Part shown: piece by piece, positions 43,970-52,492 of the stretch
How the letters are laid out: each line of letters starts with the position of its first letter
Position numbering within the stretch: position 1 is the stretch's first letter
Notes under the pieces: model-generated
Told to the model about the DNA's origin: nothing
Databases searched by the model: none
Seen by the model: only the letters and a program-made list of their open reading frames with translations
Translations under genes and position numbers: made by a program
Source of the DNA: Arsukibacterium sp. UBA5043
GTDB lineage: Bacteria > Pseudomonadota > Gammaproteobacteria > Enterobacterales > Alteromonadaceae
NCBI GenBank assembly: GCA_002415085.1
Contig: DIBV01000013.1
Coordinates: forward strand, 62,874-126,873
Direction: 5' to 3'
Length of the DNA: 64,000 nucleotides

Positions 43970-45814
43970 TTAGTGAGCGTTAGCCGAATCTTTTTGCTGG
44001 TCACGTAACTTCTGTTCCAGTTTTTCAATTTTTTCCTGCGCCTGTTCGCGATAGCGGGTAAGTCGCTCGATGGTAGCCGTGGCATTGCTTTTCACAAAAC
44101 TGACCTGCTCTTCTAATTGTTGCTTTTGCTTTGACCAGCCATTTTTATCAACCAGCATTGCCTGCATCTGATCGCGCTGTTGCTGCAACTCATCCCGCAG
44201 CTGCTTTATAGTTTCCCGTTGTTCTGCCTGATGATTTGCAGTAATCGAGCTTTGATCTTTCATCATATTGTTGCTGGCACGCAATTGATCGACCAATTGC
44301 TGCAGATCCGGCTGATCGCTTCCTTTCTCACTTTGCACTTGTTGCAGATGATCAATCTGCTGCTGCAGTTCAGCAACCAGATTGCGTTGAGAGTCAGCTT
44401 CTTGCTGCGCAGCTTCCCGCTCTGCTTTCAGGCTGTCTAACGCCGTCTTGTGATCTGCCACCAATTGCTGCTGAGCGGCCAGTGCGGCTTCCAGTTCGGC
44501 GTTATTATCCGGTTGTTGTGCACTTTGTAGTTTTGCCAGTTGTTTCTGCTCGATAGCAACCTGATCCAGCGCGGCATCACGCTCTTCAGTCAGGTTGGCT
44601 TGCAGTGCTTCAAGTTCTGCTACCTGCTGCAAAGCTTTGTCCCGCTCAGCAATAATAGCGTCTTGCTGGCTAGTGTCTGCGCTGGCGTTGCTACCTTCTT
44701 CCTGAGCCTGTTGCAGCTGGTCCAACTGTAATTGCAACCGGCGACTTTGCGCCACTGCCTGCATTTCTGTCTTAGTGGCTTGCTGCAGTTTGTTTTCAAA
44801 CTCGCTGAGCATAGTTTGCAGTTCAACAATTTCGTTGTTGCTCTGTTGTTGCTCAGCGGCATACTTCTTGGCCGCAGCCTGGTATTTTTCTAAATCCTGT
44901 AGCTGCTGCTTATTAAGTTGCTGTTGCTCCAGCAGCTTCTGTTCTAAGCCCAGCGCTTCAGTAAGCTTGTCTTGTAACGCCTGTTGCTCTGAACTCGCTG
45001 CAGTAAGTTGTTGCTGTAATTCAGCCAGCTGTTCACTGTGTTGTTCACTTTGTTGCTGCAACTGCTGTTGCAGGTGTTCATTGCGTTGTTGCAATGTTTT
45101 GAGTTCATCTGCAGCTTTGGCAGCCGCCTGCTCGTTAGCGGCCAGTTTATTGTTGGTGTCTGTCAGCTGTTGCTGCAACTGTTGCAGCTTTTGTTCACCT
45201 TGTTGCAGCTCGCTGGCAGCTGCGTCAAGCTGTTTCTGTAACTGCTGCTCACTTTGTTGTCGTTCGGTTGCCGCAATTTCCAGCTCATTGTGCAGCTGAT
45301 CCAGCCGCATCTGATGCTCTTCCTGTAATTGCTTCGAGTCGGCCAGCTCTTGTTGCTGACTTTTGGCATGCTGTAATGCCTGGTCACGCTCATCCTTAAC
45401 GGCACTGTACTTCTCTGACTGCACCGCCAGTTGCTGCTGCTGATGGGCCAGGCTTACTTCCAGCTCTGAGCGTTTTTGCTGTAACTGTTCCAGATCTTTC
45501 TGAATTTGCTGGTTGTGCTCTGCCGCTTGTACTTCTGCCTGAATAGCCTGGGCTAATTGCTCATTTAATTGTTCAAGTTGCTTACTGGCATGTTGCTGAG
45601 CTTCACGCTGAAAGGCAGTAATGAAGTCTTCACTAAACGAGGTTTCCGCTACAGTGGGGGTTCGGGTTGCCTGCTCATTGCGCCATTTCTGATAATGCAC
45701 AACCAAACTGGCCTGTGCACCAGATACTTTTGCCAAAAGATAATCAAGCGAGACGGGTTTGCCAGCTTGCTGCAGTTCGTCACAGATCTTTTTGACTTCA
45801 CTATATTGGGTCAT
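43970..45814 (-). CDS. KfrA-like DNA-binding coiled-coil protein
   Basis: A 614-residue protein. Residues 1-48 resemble the KfrA N-terminal DNA-binding domain (VKKICDELQQAGKPVSLDYLLAKV, then VVHYQKWRNEQ). The rest, to about 610, is one almost unbroken coiled coil very rich in Gln, Glu and Ala, with repeated LQQQL-type heptads. KfrA proteins are plasmid proteins that form filaments and help partition. Chromosomal relatives exist. It is probably monocistronic, with divergent topoisomerase III next to it. A structural or nucleoid role is also possible. Confidence 0.75.
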   Translation of the reverse strand: MTQYSEVKKICDELQQAGKPVSLDYLLAKVSGAQASLVVHYQKWRNEQATRTPTVAETSFSEDFITAFQREAQQHASKQLEQLNEQLAQAIQAEVQAAEHNQQIQKDLEQLQQKRSELEVSLAHQQQQLAVQSEKYSAVKDERDQALQHAKSQQQELADSKQLQEEHQMRLDQLHNELEIAATERQQSEQQLQKQLDAAASELQQGEQKLQQLQQQLTDTNNKLAANEQAAAKAADELKTLQQRNEHLQQQLQQQSEQHSEQLAELQQQLTAASSEQQALQDKLTEALGLEQKLLEQQQLNKQQLQDLEKYQAAAKKYAAEQQQSNNEIVELQTMLSEFENKLQQATKTEMQAVAQSRRLQLQLDQLQQAQEEGSNASADTSQQDAIIAERDKALQQVAELEALQANLTEERDAALDQVAIEQKQLAKLQSAQQPDNNAELEAALAAQQQLVADHKTALDSLKAEREAAQQEADSQRNLVAELQQQIDHLQQVQSEKGSDQPDLQQLVDQLRASNNMMKDQSSITANHQAEQRETIKQLRDELQQQRDQMQAMLVDKNGWSKQKQQLEEQVSFVKSNATATIERLTRYREQAQEKIEKLEQKLRDQQKDSANAH

Positions 45815-45983
45815 GGTTATACATCCGATTCACTACTTTGATTTTGCAGAACAACTTTAAACAGCTCAAGAAGCATACTGTAGTCTTTTTTGTTGGAAAA
45901 CTAAATTTTTATCACATAATTTTTGCATTTATCTGGCAGAACAACTAAATTAACTGTTAATTTATACAGTATAGGTGGCTGCT

Positions 45984-48023
45984 ATGATTCTCTACATTGC
46001 AGAAAAACCCAGTATGGCGCGCTCCATCGCGGCGGCGTTGCCAAAACCTCAGCAAAAAGATACAGGATGTATCCGTCTGGCCAATGGTGATGTTATTAGC
46101 TGGTGCATCGGCCACTTGCTGGAGCAGGCTGAACCACAGGACTACAACCCGGATTATAAACGCTGGCAGGCAGCGCATCTACCTATTATTCCGGATCAAT
46201 GGCAGTTGAAAGCCCGCAAGTCTGCGCGACAGCAGCTGACGATATTGCAAACGTTAATAAAACAAGCAGATCAATTAGTACATGCCGGCGACCCTGACCG
46301 CGAAGGCCAGTTATTGGTCGATGAGGTTATTGCCTGGTGCAAGGTGCCGAAAGCGAAGCGTGATAATGTTAAACGTTTATTAATCAATGATCTGAATTCG
46401 GCAGCTATTCGCCAGGCACTAAAACAGCAGCAGCCCAATAAAAATTTTGTACCACTTTCTACATCAGCATTGGCCCGTAGTCGTGCCGACTGGTTATATG
46501 GGTTAAATATGACCCGCGCATATACACTGCGTGGGCAGCTGGCAGGATATCAGGGAGTACTGTCGGTGGGTCGGGTGCAAACACCTCTGCTTGGTCTGGT
46601 GGTAAGGCGTGATTTAGAAATCGCCAGCTTTAACAGCGCAACATACTATCAGGTGCAGGCAGAGCTAAAGACCAATGATGGGTCTACCTTCAGCGCACAA
46701 TGGCAGCCCAGCGCAGCCTGCGAACCGTATCAGGATAGCGAAGGAAGGGTGCTGGTTAAAGCACTGGCCGTTAAAGTTCAGCACGCGGTAAAAGATCAGC
46801 CGGCAGAGGTGACCAAACTGCAGCAGCAAGATAAAAAGCAATATGCGCCTTTGCCTTACAGTTTGTCGGCTTTGCAGATTGATGCAGCAAAAGCATATGG
46901 TTTCAGTGCTCAGCAAGTGCTAGACAGTTGCCAGCAATTGTATGAAAGACATAAATTAATCACTTACCCACGATCAGACAGCCGATATTTGCCGGTAGCT
47001 CATTTTACTGAGGCGGGCAAAGTCGGACAGGCAATCACCGCAAATGAACCCGCACTGGCAGCAGCGTTAGCCGGCGCAAATTTACAGCTAAAAAGTAAAG
47101 CCTGGGATGACAGTAAGGTGGATGCGCATCATGCCATTATTCCGACAGCCAAAACGCTGCCTGGAAACAGACTTTCAGCGACTGAACATAAACTTTATGG
47201 CCTGATTGCCCGCCAGTACCTTATGCAGTTTTATCCGGCGTGCACTTTTACTGATAGTAGTGCCGAAGTTCGGATTGCCGGTGGCTGTTTTCTGGCAAGG
47301 GCCCGCAAGCAGCAGCAGGCGGGCTGGAAAGCCTTGTTACCAGCGGCCAGTAATAATGGGCAGCGAAAGTCCGCTGTAACGGATACTGAACCGCCGTTGC
47401 AACCAGGTTTACCAGTATTAAAACTTGGCCAGCAGCTATTATGTATTAGCAGTACATTACTTGAAAAACAGACACAGCCGCCGGCGCCATTTACCGACGC
47501 CAGTCTGTTAAGTGCTATGACCGGCATTGCCCGATATGTAGTCGATCCGCAGATTAAACGGATTTTAAAAGATACAGATGGGTTAGGCACCGAGGCTACA
47601 CGTTCAGGGATTATTGAGTTACTGTTTAAACGTAATTTTTTGCAGCGGGACGGCAAGCATATTCAATCCACGATCGCCGGAAAGGCGCTGATAGCGGCTT
47701 TGCCCTCTGCCGCATCATTGCCAGATATGACTGCGCAATGGGAAGCTGGTTTAAATAGTATTTGTCAGCGTGAACAAAGCTACCAGGCATTTATGCAACC
47801 TTTAACTGATAACTTGCAGCAGTTAATTAGTCAGGCTGGGGCTGTTATACCTCAGGGGCTGGGCAGTGGACTGCCCAAAAAGTGGACCAAAAAAACAACC
47901 AAAAAACGAGTGGTGTCCAAAGGCAGTGCCAATAAAACGGCTGGCAAGCGGCGGCCCGGACGCAGCAAAGTAGTAACCCGTGATGGTGTAGTGGCTGGGA
48001 CAAATACCGCGACAACTGTATGA
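45984..48023 (+). CDS. topB: DNA topoisomerase III
   Basis: A 679-residue type IA topoisomerase that relaxes and decatenates DNA by single-strand passage. The Toprim domain opens the protein (ILYIAEKPSMARSIAAAL, HAGDPDREGQLLVDEVI), and the active-site Tyr lies in LITYPRSDSRYLP. Domain motifs STSALARSRADWLYGLNMTRAYT, GVLSVGRVQTPLLGLVVRRD and DGLGTEATRSGIIELLFKR fit the family. The C-terminal 45 residues are strongly basic (KKTTKKRVVSK...), a DNA-binding tail without zinc fingers. ATG 45984 is preceded by AGGTGG; GTG 45975 is an alternative. Confidence 0.92.
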   Translation: MILYIAEKPSMARSIAAALPKPQQKDTGCIRLANGDVISWCIGHLLEQAEPQDYNPDYKRWQAAHLPIIPDQWQLKARKSARQQLTILQTLIKQADQLVHAGDPDREGQLLVDEVIAWCKVPKAKRDNVKRLLINDLNSAAIRQALKQQQPNKNFVPLSTSALARSRADWLYGLNMTRAYTLRGQLAGYQGVLSVGRVQTPLLGLVVRRDLEIASFNSATYYQVQAELKTNDGSTFSAQWQPSAACEPYQDSEGRVLVKALAVKVQHAVKDQPAEVTKLQQQDKKQYAPLPYSLSALQIDAAKAYGFSAQQVLDSCQQLYERHKLITYPRSDSRYLPVAHFTEAGKVGQAITANEPALAAALAGANLQLKSKAWDDSKVDAHHAIIPTAKTLPGNRLSATEHKLYGLIARQYLMQFYPACTFTDSSAEVRIAGGCFLARARKQQQAGWKALLPAASNNGQRKSAVTDTEPPLQPGLPVLKLGQQLLCISSTLLEKQTQPPAPFTDASLLSAMTGIARYVVDPQIKRILKDTDGLGTEATRSGIIELLFKRNFLQRDGKHIQSTIAGKALIAALPSAASLPDMTAQWEAGLNSICQREQSYQAFMQPLTDNLQQLISQAGAVIPQGLGSGLPKKWTKKTTKKRVVSKGSANKTAGKRRPGRSKVVTRDGVVAGTNTATTV

Positions 48024-48113
48024 ATTAGTAAATAAGTGTAATAGCGCTGGTAAGCGAGGTTATAGCTGATTATGCTCAGCGCACTAATTTGACAATGTGT
48101 GCGGGAGAAAGCT

Positions 48114-48878
48114 TTGATTAAGAAAAAATTTGTCTCATCTGTGGTTGCGGCTACTTTGCTACTGGCAAGTCAGCAGGCTGTAGCAACCATCGTTCAGGTA
48201 AAAACCAGTCTGGGTGATTTTGAGGTCAATTTATTTGATCAAACCACACCGGTAACGGTCCAGAATTTTTTGGCCTACGTTAACAGCGGCCGCTATGATC
48301 AGACCATTGTTCATCGCTCAGTTCCCGGTTTTATTATTCAGGGCGGCGGCTTTCGCTTTGTTGAACAACTTCCGTTAACTCCAATTCAAACGAACGCCGC
48401 AATTGTAAATGAACCAAAACTTTCTAACGTCCGGGCTACCATTGCCATGGCAAAACTTCCGGGCAACCCTAATAGCGCGACCAGTCAATGGTTTATCAAT
48501 TTAGCGGATAACAGTGCCGGCAGTCCTAAACTGGATAGTGTTGAAGGAGCTTATACGGTTTTCGGTCAGATAAACGCCGCAGACATGGAAGTGGTTATGG
48601 CCATTGCCAACCTGCCAACCTATAGTTTTAACGGTATTCAAGGGTTACCGTTACGAAACTATACTGCCAACGATCGGGCAAATAATGTGCCGCTCAGCAA
48701 CGCAAATATGGTTACCGTTGAAAGCATTACGGTGGTAGATGCCAGACCAGATAGCGCGGCAGGTTTAAATCCTAAACCCAATACCTTGCTACCAGAACCT
48801 GAGAGCAGTAGTGGGGCCGGCAGTCTCGGATTATTGTTGCTGGGACCCCTATTATGGTGGCGTCGCCGCCAGCAGTAA
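48114..48878 (+). CDS. Secreted cyclophilin-type peptidyl-prolyl isomerase with GlyGly-CTERM-like tail
   Basis: A 254-residue protein with an N-terminal signal peptide, a cyclophilin domain (about 24-200) and a C-terminal sorting-like tail. Cyclophilin features: VKTSLGDFEVNLFDQTTPVTVQNFLAYV, HRSVPGFIIQGGGF and MAKLPGNPNSATSQWFINLAD. The tail (SSSGAGSLGLLLLGPLLWWRRRQQ at 232-254) is a glycine/serine motif, hydrophobic helix and Arg cluster, like substrates of rhombosortase. The likely start is TTG 48114, six bases after GGGAGA; GTG 48099 is an alternative without a ribosome site. Folding partner unknown. Confidence 0.85.
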   Translation: MIKKKFVSSVVAATLLLASQQAVATIVQVKTSLGDFEVNLFDQTTPVTVQNFLAYVNSGRYDQTIVHRSVPGFIIQGGGFRFVEQLPLTPIQTNAAIVNEPKLSNVRATIAMAKLPGNPNSATSQWFINLADNSAGSPKLDSVEGAYTVFGQINAADMEVVMAIANLPTYSFNGIQGLPLRNYTANDRANNVPLSNANMVTVESITVVDARPDSAAGLNPKPNTLLPEPESSSGAGSLGLLLLGPLLWWRRRQQ

Positions 48879-48899
48879 TGCATGTACTCCTGTCTCTAT

Positions 48900-48934
48900 C
48901 TAAATGATGTGGCTATCGTTGCCACATCATTTAG
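48900..48934 (+). terminator. Perfect 14-bp inverted repeat, candidate terminator
   Basis: CTAAATGATGTGGC and GCCACATCATTTAG flank a seven-base loop just after the isomerase gene. It is a strong hairpin but no clear T-run follows, so termination is uncertain; it could also be an RNA-stability or protein-binding element before the parA-like gene. Confidence 0.4.
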
Positions 48935-49075
48935 TAAATAACCGTCTTTAAAAACCAATATTTATATCAATTAATTCTTCTTAGTTGGCATTACATTCCA
49001 TTTCCTCGCCTACACTTACCATATCGTGCTCGCGATGGCACAGGTATGTCATTGCATTTCAAGAAGGTGGCGTGA

Positions 49076-49774
49076 ATGATCGTGTTAGTAGGTGGTGAAA
49101 AAGGCGGTAGTGGTAAAAGCTGTCTGGCGCAGAATATTGCGGTGTACTTCTCACGTGAGAAACAGGCAAATGTCATGCTGGTAGATTGCGACCCTCAGCG
49201 CACAACGTCTGATTGGGTGCAGGAGCGGCATACCGATGCCAGCCTGGCCTGGATTAATTGTGTTCAGATGTACGGCAAAATTCGTTATGAGTTGCAAAGC
49301 CTGGAAAAGCACTACGATGTGGTAGTCGTCGATTGTGGTGGCCAGGATAGCGTAGCTCTGCGTTCCGCAATGGTGGTGGCAAGCCATGTGCTGTTTCCCT
49401 TGCGTCCTAAACGGCGAGATCTGAAAACGCTGGAACATCTGGAAGATCTGGTCAGCGCCTGCAATATTGTTAATCCGGCAATGATCGTGGGTTGTGTTAT
49501 GACCCAATGTCCTTCGCTACCTAACCAGGCCAACCGGATCCTTGATGCCAAGGAAGTTTGCGAATCATTTAATATCAGAGTACTGAAAAATATTACCTAC
49601 AGCAGGAATATTTACGATGATAGTGAAGAAAAAGGCTTGTCGGTAATGGATGTCGATAGCGATGGCAAAGCTGCCAACGAAATCCGGGCAATTATTGAAG
49701 AACTCCTGGCAATGAAGGCGATACAAGAAGATGGCGCTGAGCGACCTGAAGAAAAAGTGTTTGCCGTCAAATAA
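49076..49774 (+). CDS. ParA-family partition ATPase
   Basis: A 232-residue deviant Walker ATPase. The N-terminus has VGGEKGGSGKSCLAQNIAVYF (Walker A with the signature lysine) and LVDCDPQRTTSDW, with DVVVVDCGGQDSVALRSAM later. There is no N-terminal helix-turn-helix, so it is the small Type Ib-like form used by many plasmids with small DNA-binding partners. A strong AAGAAGGTGG site precedes ATG. The downstream overlapping gene is the expected partner. It may belong to an integrated plasmid or be a chromosomal positioning protein. Confidence 0.9.
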   Translation: MIVLVGGEKGGSGKSCLAQNIAVYFSREKQANVMLVDCDPQRTTSDWVQERHTDASLAWINCVQMYGKIRYELQSLEKHYDVVVVDCGGQDSVALRSAMVVASHVLFPLRPKRRDLKTLEHLEDLVSACNIVNPAMIVGCVMTQCPSLPNQANRILDAKEVCESFNIRVLKNITYSRNIYDDSEEKGLSVMDVDSDGKAANEIRAIIEELLAMKAIQEDGAERPEEKVFAVK

Positions 49775-50072
49775 AGCGGCTTTAACGACGGATGAGTTTA
49801 TTGATGACGCCAATAATTATGCGCTTGGTTTGCCGCGCATTGTTAGCTTACGTCATCAATCAGCTGACGAAGACGAGCAAAGTCGCTTGCCGATGCGCCA
49901 TGCGACCTTTACCTTAAGTGAAGAAGCGATAGCTGCTTTAAATGACCTTAGCGAACTGACGGGTGAAGCCAAATCAAAATTGATTCGGCGGTTAATTTTG
50001 CGGGCTACTCAGGTAGCACAGGTGGAACTGAATTCGGTATCTGACAGAAAAAATAAAACCGGCTCTGATTAG
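49731..50072 (+). CDS. Small ribbon-helix-helix-like DNA-binding protein, ParA partner
   Basis: A 113-residue protein whose start lies 44 bases inside the ParA gene in another frame. The C-terminal half (ATFTLSEEAIAALNDLSELTGEAKSKLIRRLILRA) reads as a ribbon-helix-helix domain (short strand, two helices). The N-terminal half is acidic and probably flexible, which fits small ParB/ParG-type partners that stimulate the ATPase. No centromere-like repeat array was seen in the 197-base region upstream of parA. The role is inferred from coupling. Confidence 0.75.
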   Translation: MALSDLKKKCLPSNKAALTTDEFIDDANNYALGLPRIVSLRHQSADEDEQSRLPMRHATFTLSEEAIAALNDLSELTGEAKSKLIRRLILRATQVAQVELNSVSDRKNKTGSD

Positions 50073-50080
50073 GCCGGTTT
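50056..50080 (+). terminator. Weak terminator at the end of the ParA partner gene
   Basis: AAACCGGC and GCCGGTTT pair around a nine-base loop that contains the partner gene's stop codon; only three T follow. This is a weak or attenuator-like terminator. Confidence 0.4.
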
Positions 50081-50102
50081 CCGTGTTACTGGCTTAAGCG
50101 AC

Positions 50103-50525
50103 TCATTTAGCTAAAAAGGCGTACGCAATAATAAACGCAGTTTCCTGAAATCCTTTTAACCCTGTATCTTTGAAATCGACGGGTACAGGATGCTGCTTAA
50201 TTTTTTCTTTTATGGTGTTGCCAGACAATATCAGACTGGGACAATTGCTGATCAGCTGAATCGCCGCTTCAATTTTAAAACCTACAGCACCACCGGCAAA
50301 TTTACCTTTTTGTGGACGCTCTTTGATCACTACCTGTTCGATTTTGTAGTCTTCAATCAGCTTGGCCAGATTAAACTGAAACTTTTGCAGGCTTTCAGCA
50401 TCTTTATCGTTACTGAGTGCCAAACGGGTCTGCCGGCACTCAGGTAAATCGAACAGGCCGTCTTTTAATGTCATCAGGCATAAAATTGCCTCACTGCCTT
50501 TAATTTCAATTCCACATACACGCAT
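50103..50525 (-). CDS. DUF3010 family protein
   Basis: A 140-residue small soluble protein typical of Alteromonadales/Vibrionales. It opens with MRVCGIEIKGSEAILCLMTL, an RNase-H-like beta-hairpin start, and contains VVIKERPQKGKFAGGAVGFKIEAAI, a conserved family stretch. DUF3010 proteins have no established function; the fold suggests an RNase-H-like or RuvC-like relative, which I infer from the N-terminal pattern only. A single-gene unit convergent with the partition pair. Confidence 0.82.
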   Translation of the reverse strand: MRVCGIEIKGSEAILCLMTLKDGLFDLPECRQTRLALSNDKDAESLQKFQFNLAKLIEDYKIEQVVIKERPQKGKFAGGAVGFKIEAAIQLISNCPSLILSGNTIKEKIKQHPVPVDFKDTGLKGFQETAFIIAYAFLAK

Positions 50526-50550
50526 AATATTTCTCAGTAAATTTGCCTGG

Positions 50551-50916
50551 TTAAGGGCTGGTCAGAGCTTCCAAGTGGCTACTAATAATGCTGCAGCTTT
50601 GGCGTAATGGCTCTCCGAATAAAATAGGGTTAAAGTCACGATTGACACAGTAGCGCTGATGAAAAATCAGGACACTGCTTTTCGATTCGGCCGCCTTGGT
50701 CAGTTGTTGTTGCTGACCTTCGCCCCAGTCGGCAGCAAGCGCATTCAGTTGCTTTTTAATTTGCCGTAACGCCTGCTCATCAGACATCTTACCGGAACTG
50801 GGAGCGTTATCCAGAATCAGACCATATAACTGATCACGATAGGGCCTGAGTAACTCGTGATCGGAGAAAGTAAGCAGCAACAACACAATCACAGCCAGCC
50901 AAAAAAACTTTTTCAT
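50551..50916 (-). CDS. Small secreted or membrane-anchored hypothetical protein
   Basis: A 121-residue protein with an N-terminal hydrophobic helix (KKFFWLAVIVLLLLTFSDH, 2-20) that is a signal peptide or anchor, then a helical soluble part with two cysteines (RYCVNRDF, RQSCSII) spaced 20 apart. A GAGGTG site precedes ATG 50916. No family recognised. It lies 25 bases upstream of DUF3010, same strand, so possibly cotranscribed. Confidence 0.7.
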   Translation of the reverse strand: MKKFFWLAVIVLLLLTFSDHELLRPYRDQLYGLILDNAPSSGKMSDEQALRQIKKQLNALAADWGEGQQQQLTKAAESKSSVLIFHQRYCVNRDFNPILFGEPLRQSCSIISSHLEALTSP

Positions 50917-51064
50917 CAGATAGCGCACCTCAAAAATCGCAGCCGCTATTGTAAAGTATTTTTGGCAAAGTCGCATCTGCTGCTCTGATGCTTATTTTAT
51001 ATCAAATATTATGTGGCCAAGGCTGTTATACTTGCCCCAGCGCAGCAGCTGGTAAGAGGTAGCC

Positions 51065-52492
51065 GTGGATAACAACCGCATCGATATAAAAAACATACCT
51101 GTGAAGGTAGAAACGTATAAACCGGAGTTACTAAACCAAGCTAAATATGCTTCCCGCGATCGCATTTACGTGCGCTCAGTTAAAGGATTACATCAGAGTT
51201 TGCGGCGTAATATGGGTTTTATTTTTATGGCGCTGTTTATGCTTCTGCCATGGATCCAATACAACGGCAAACAAGCCATCCTGCTCAACATTGGCGAGCA
51301 GAAATTTAATATTTTTGCGCTTACCTTATGGCCACAGGATTTCACTATTCTGGCCTGGATTTTTGTTATTTCGGCCTATGCGTTATTTTTTGTCACGGCT
51401 TTTTATGGTCGGGTCTGGTGTGGTTATTTGTGTCCACAGTCAGTATGGACCTTTATTTTTATGTGGTTTGAAGAAAAGATTCAGGGCACCCGTAATCAGC
51501 GCATGACCCTGGATCAGGCCCCGTGGTCAGCCACCAAATTTTTTAAAAAGGCGCTTACCCATTTTTGCTGGCTGGCATTCGCGTTATTAACCTCTCTGAT
51601 ATTTGTGGGTTACTTTACCCCCGTAGGCCCCTTATTTATTGAATTTTTTACCTTTGAAGCAGGATTCTGGGCTGTAGTCTCAGTACTTTTTTTTACGGCC
51701 TGTACTTATGGTAACGCCGGCTGGATGCGGGAAATTATGTGTACTCATATTTGTCCTTATGCCCGCTTTCAGTCCGCCATGTTTGATAAAGATACGTTTA
51801 CCGTCACCTATGATGAGCAACGAGGCGAAAACCGCGGTCCGCGTAGCCGCAAAGATAAAAACTACAAGGAAAAAGGTCTCGGCGACTGTATTGACTGCAA
51901 TCTGTGTGTTCATGTGTGTCCTACCGGTATTGATATCCGAAATGGCCTGCAATATGAATGCATTAACTGTGGCGCTTGCATAGATGCCTGCGACGATACC
52001 ATGGCAAAAATGGGCTATCCACCCGGCCTGATAAGCTACACCACAGAGCATAGCTTAAACGGCAAACCCACTAAGATATTGCGGCCAAAACTGGTCGGCT
52101 ACTTTATTATTCTGCTGGTGGTGTGTGCAGCGTTCGGCACAAACCTCTACCTGCGAAAGCCGCTTGAGCTGGATATTATTCGTGACCGTGGTGCACTGTA
52201 TCGTGAGACACCGGAAGGTTTAATTGAAAACACCTATACCCTCAGTATTATTAACAAGTCGCAGCAGGCAAAAACATATCAGTTAACGGTTTCCGGGGTA
52301 AACGATTTCAGCTGGATTGGGCCAACCGAAGTCACGATCGCCGGCGGCGACAATCTCAATGTGCCGGTCAGTCTGGCACTTGATCCCTACAGCGTATCGA
52401 AACCGATACTGGATATTGAGTTTAGTGTTACCGAGTTGTCCGATGATGGCTATAGCGTCAGCCAGGGGAATAAATTCTTTGCCGGCCGTTAA
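51065..52492 (+). CDS. ccoG: Cytochrome c oxidase accessory protein CcoG
   Basis: A 475-residue membrane iron-sulfur protein needed for copper handling in cbb3-oxidase assembly. Four membrane helices lie in the first half (MGFIFMALFMLLPW, FTILAWIFVISAYALFFVTAF and others). Conserved cysteines occur in RVWCGYLCPQSVW and MCTHICPYARFQ. The two [4Fe-4S] sites are CIDCNLCVHVCPTGIDIR and CINCGACIDACDD (about 278-310). A C-terminal immunoglobulin-like domain follows the last helix. It starts with GTG after AAGAGGTAG. The cbb3 genes themselves are not in this window. Confidence 0.95.
   Translation: MDNNRIDIKNIPVKVETYKPELLNQAKYASRDRIYVRSVKGLHQSLRRNMGFIFMALFMLLPWIQYNGKQAILLNIGEQKFNIFALTLWPQDFTILAWIFVISAYALFFVTAFYGRVWCGYLCPQSVWTFIFMWFEEKIQGTRNQRMTLDQAPWSATKFFKKALTHFCWLAFALLTSLIFVGYFTPVGPLFIEFFTFEAGFWAVVSVLFFTACTYGNAGWMREIMCTHICPYARFQSAMFDKDTFTVTYDEQRGENRGPRSRKDKNYKEKGLGDCIDCNLCVHVCPTGIDIRNGLQYECINCGACIDACDDTMAKMGYPPGLISYTTEHSLNGKPTKILRPKLVGYFIILLVVCAAFGTNLYLRKPLELDIIRDRGALYRETPEGLIENTYTLSIINKSQQAKTYQLTVSGVNDFSWIGPTEVTIAGGDNLNVPVSLALDPYSVSKPILDIEFSVTELSDDGYSVSQGNKFFAGR

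Noticed and set aside
44775..45299. Long cysteine/serine-rich reading frame antisense to the KfrA-like gene
   Set aside because: It is the mirror of Gln-rich coiled-coil codons (CAG/CAA read backwards give Leu, Cys and Ser), has no ribosome site and resembles no family.
48879..49075. Centromere-like iteron array upstream of parA
   Set aside because: Only one perfect inverted repeat was found; no series of direct repeats is visible.
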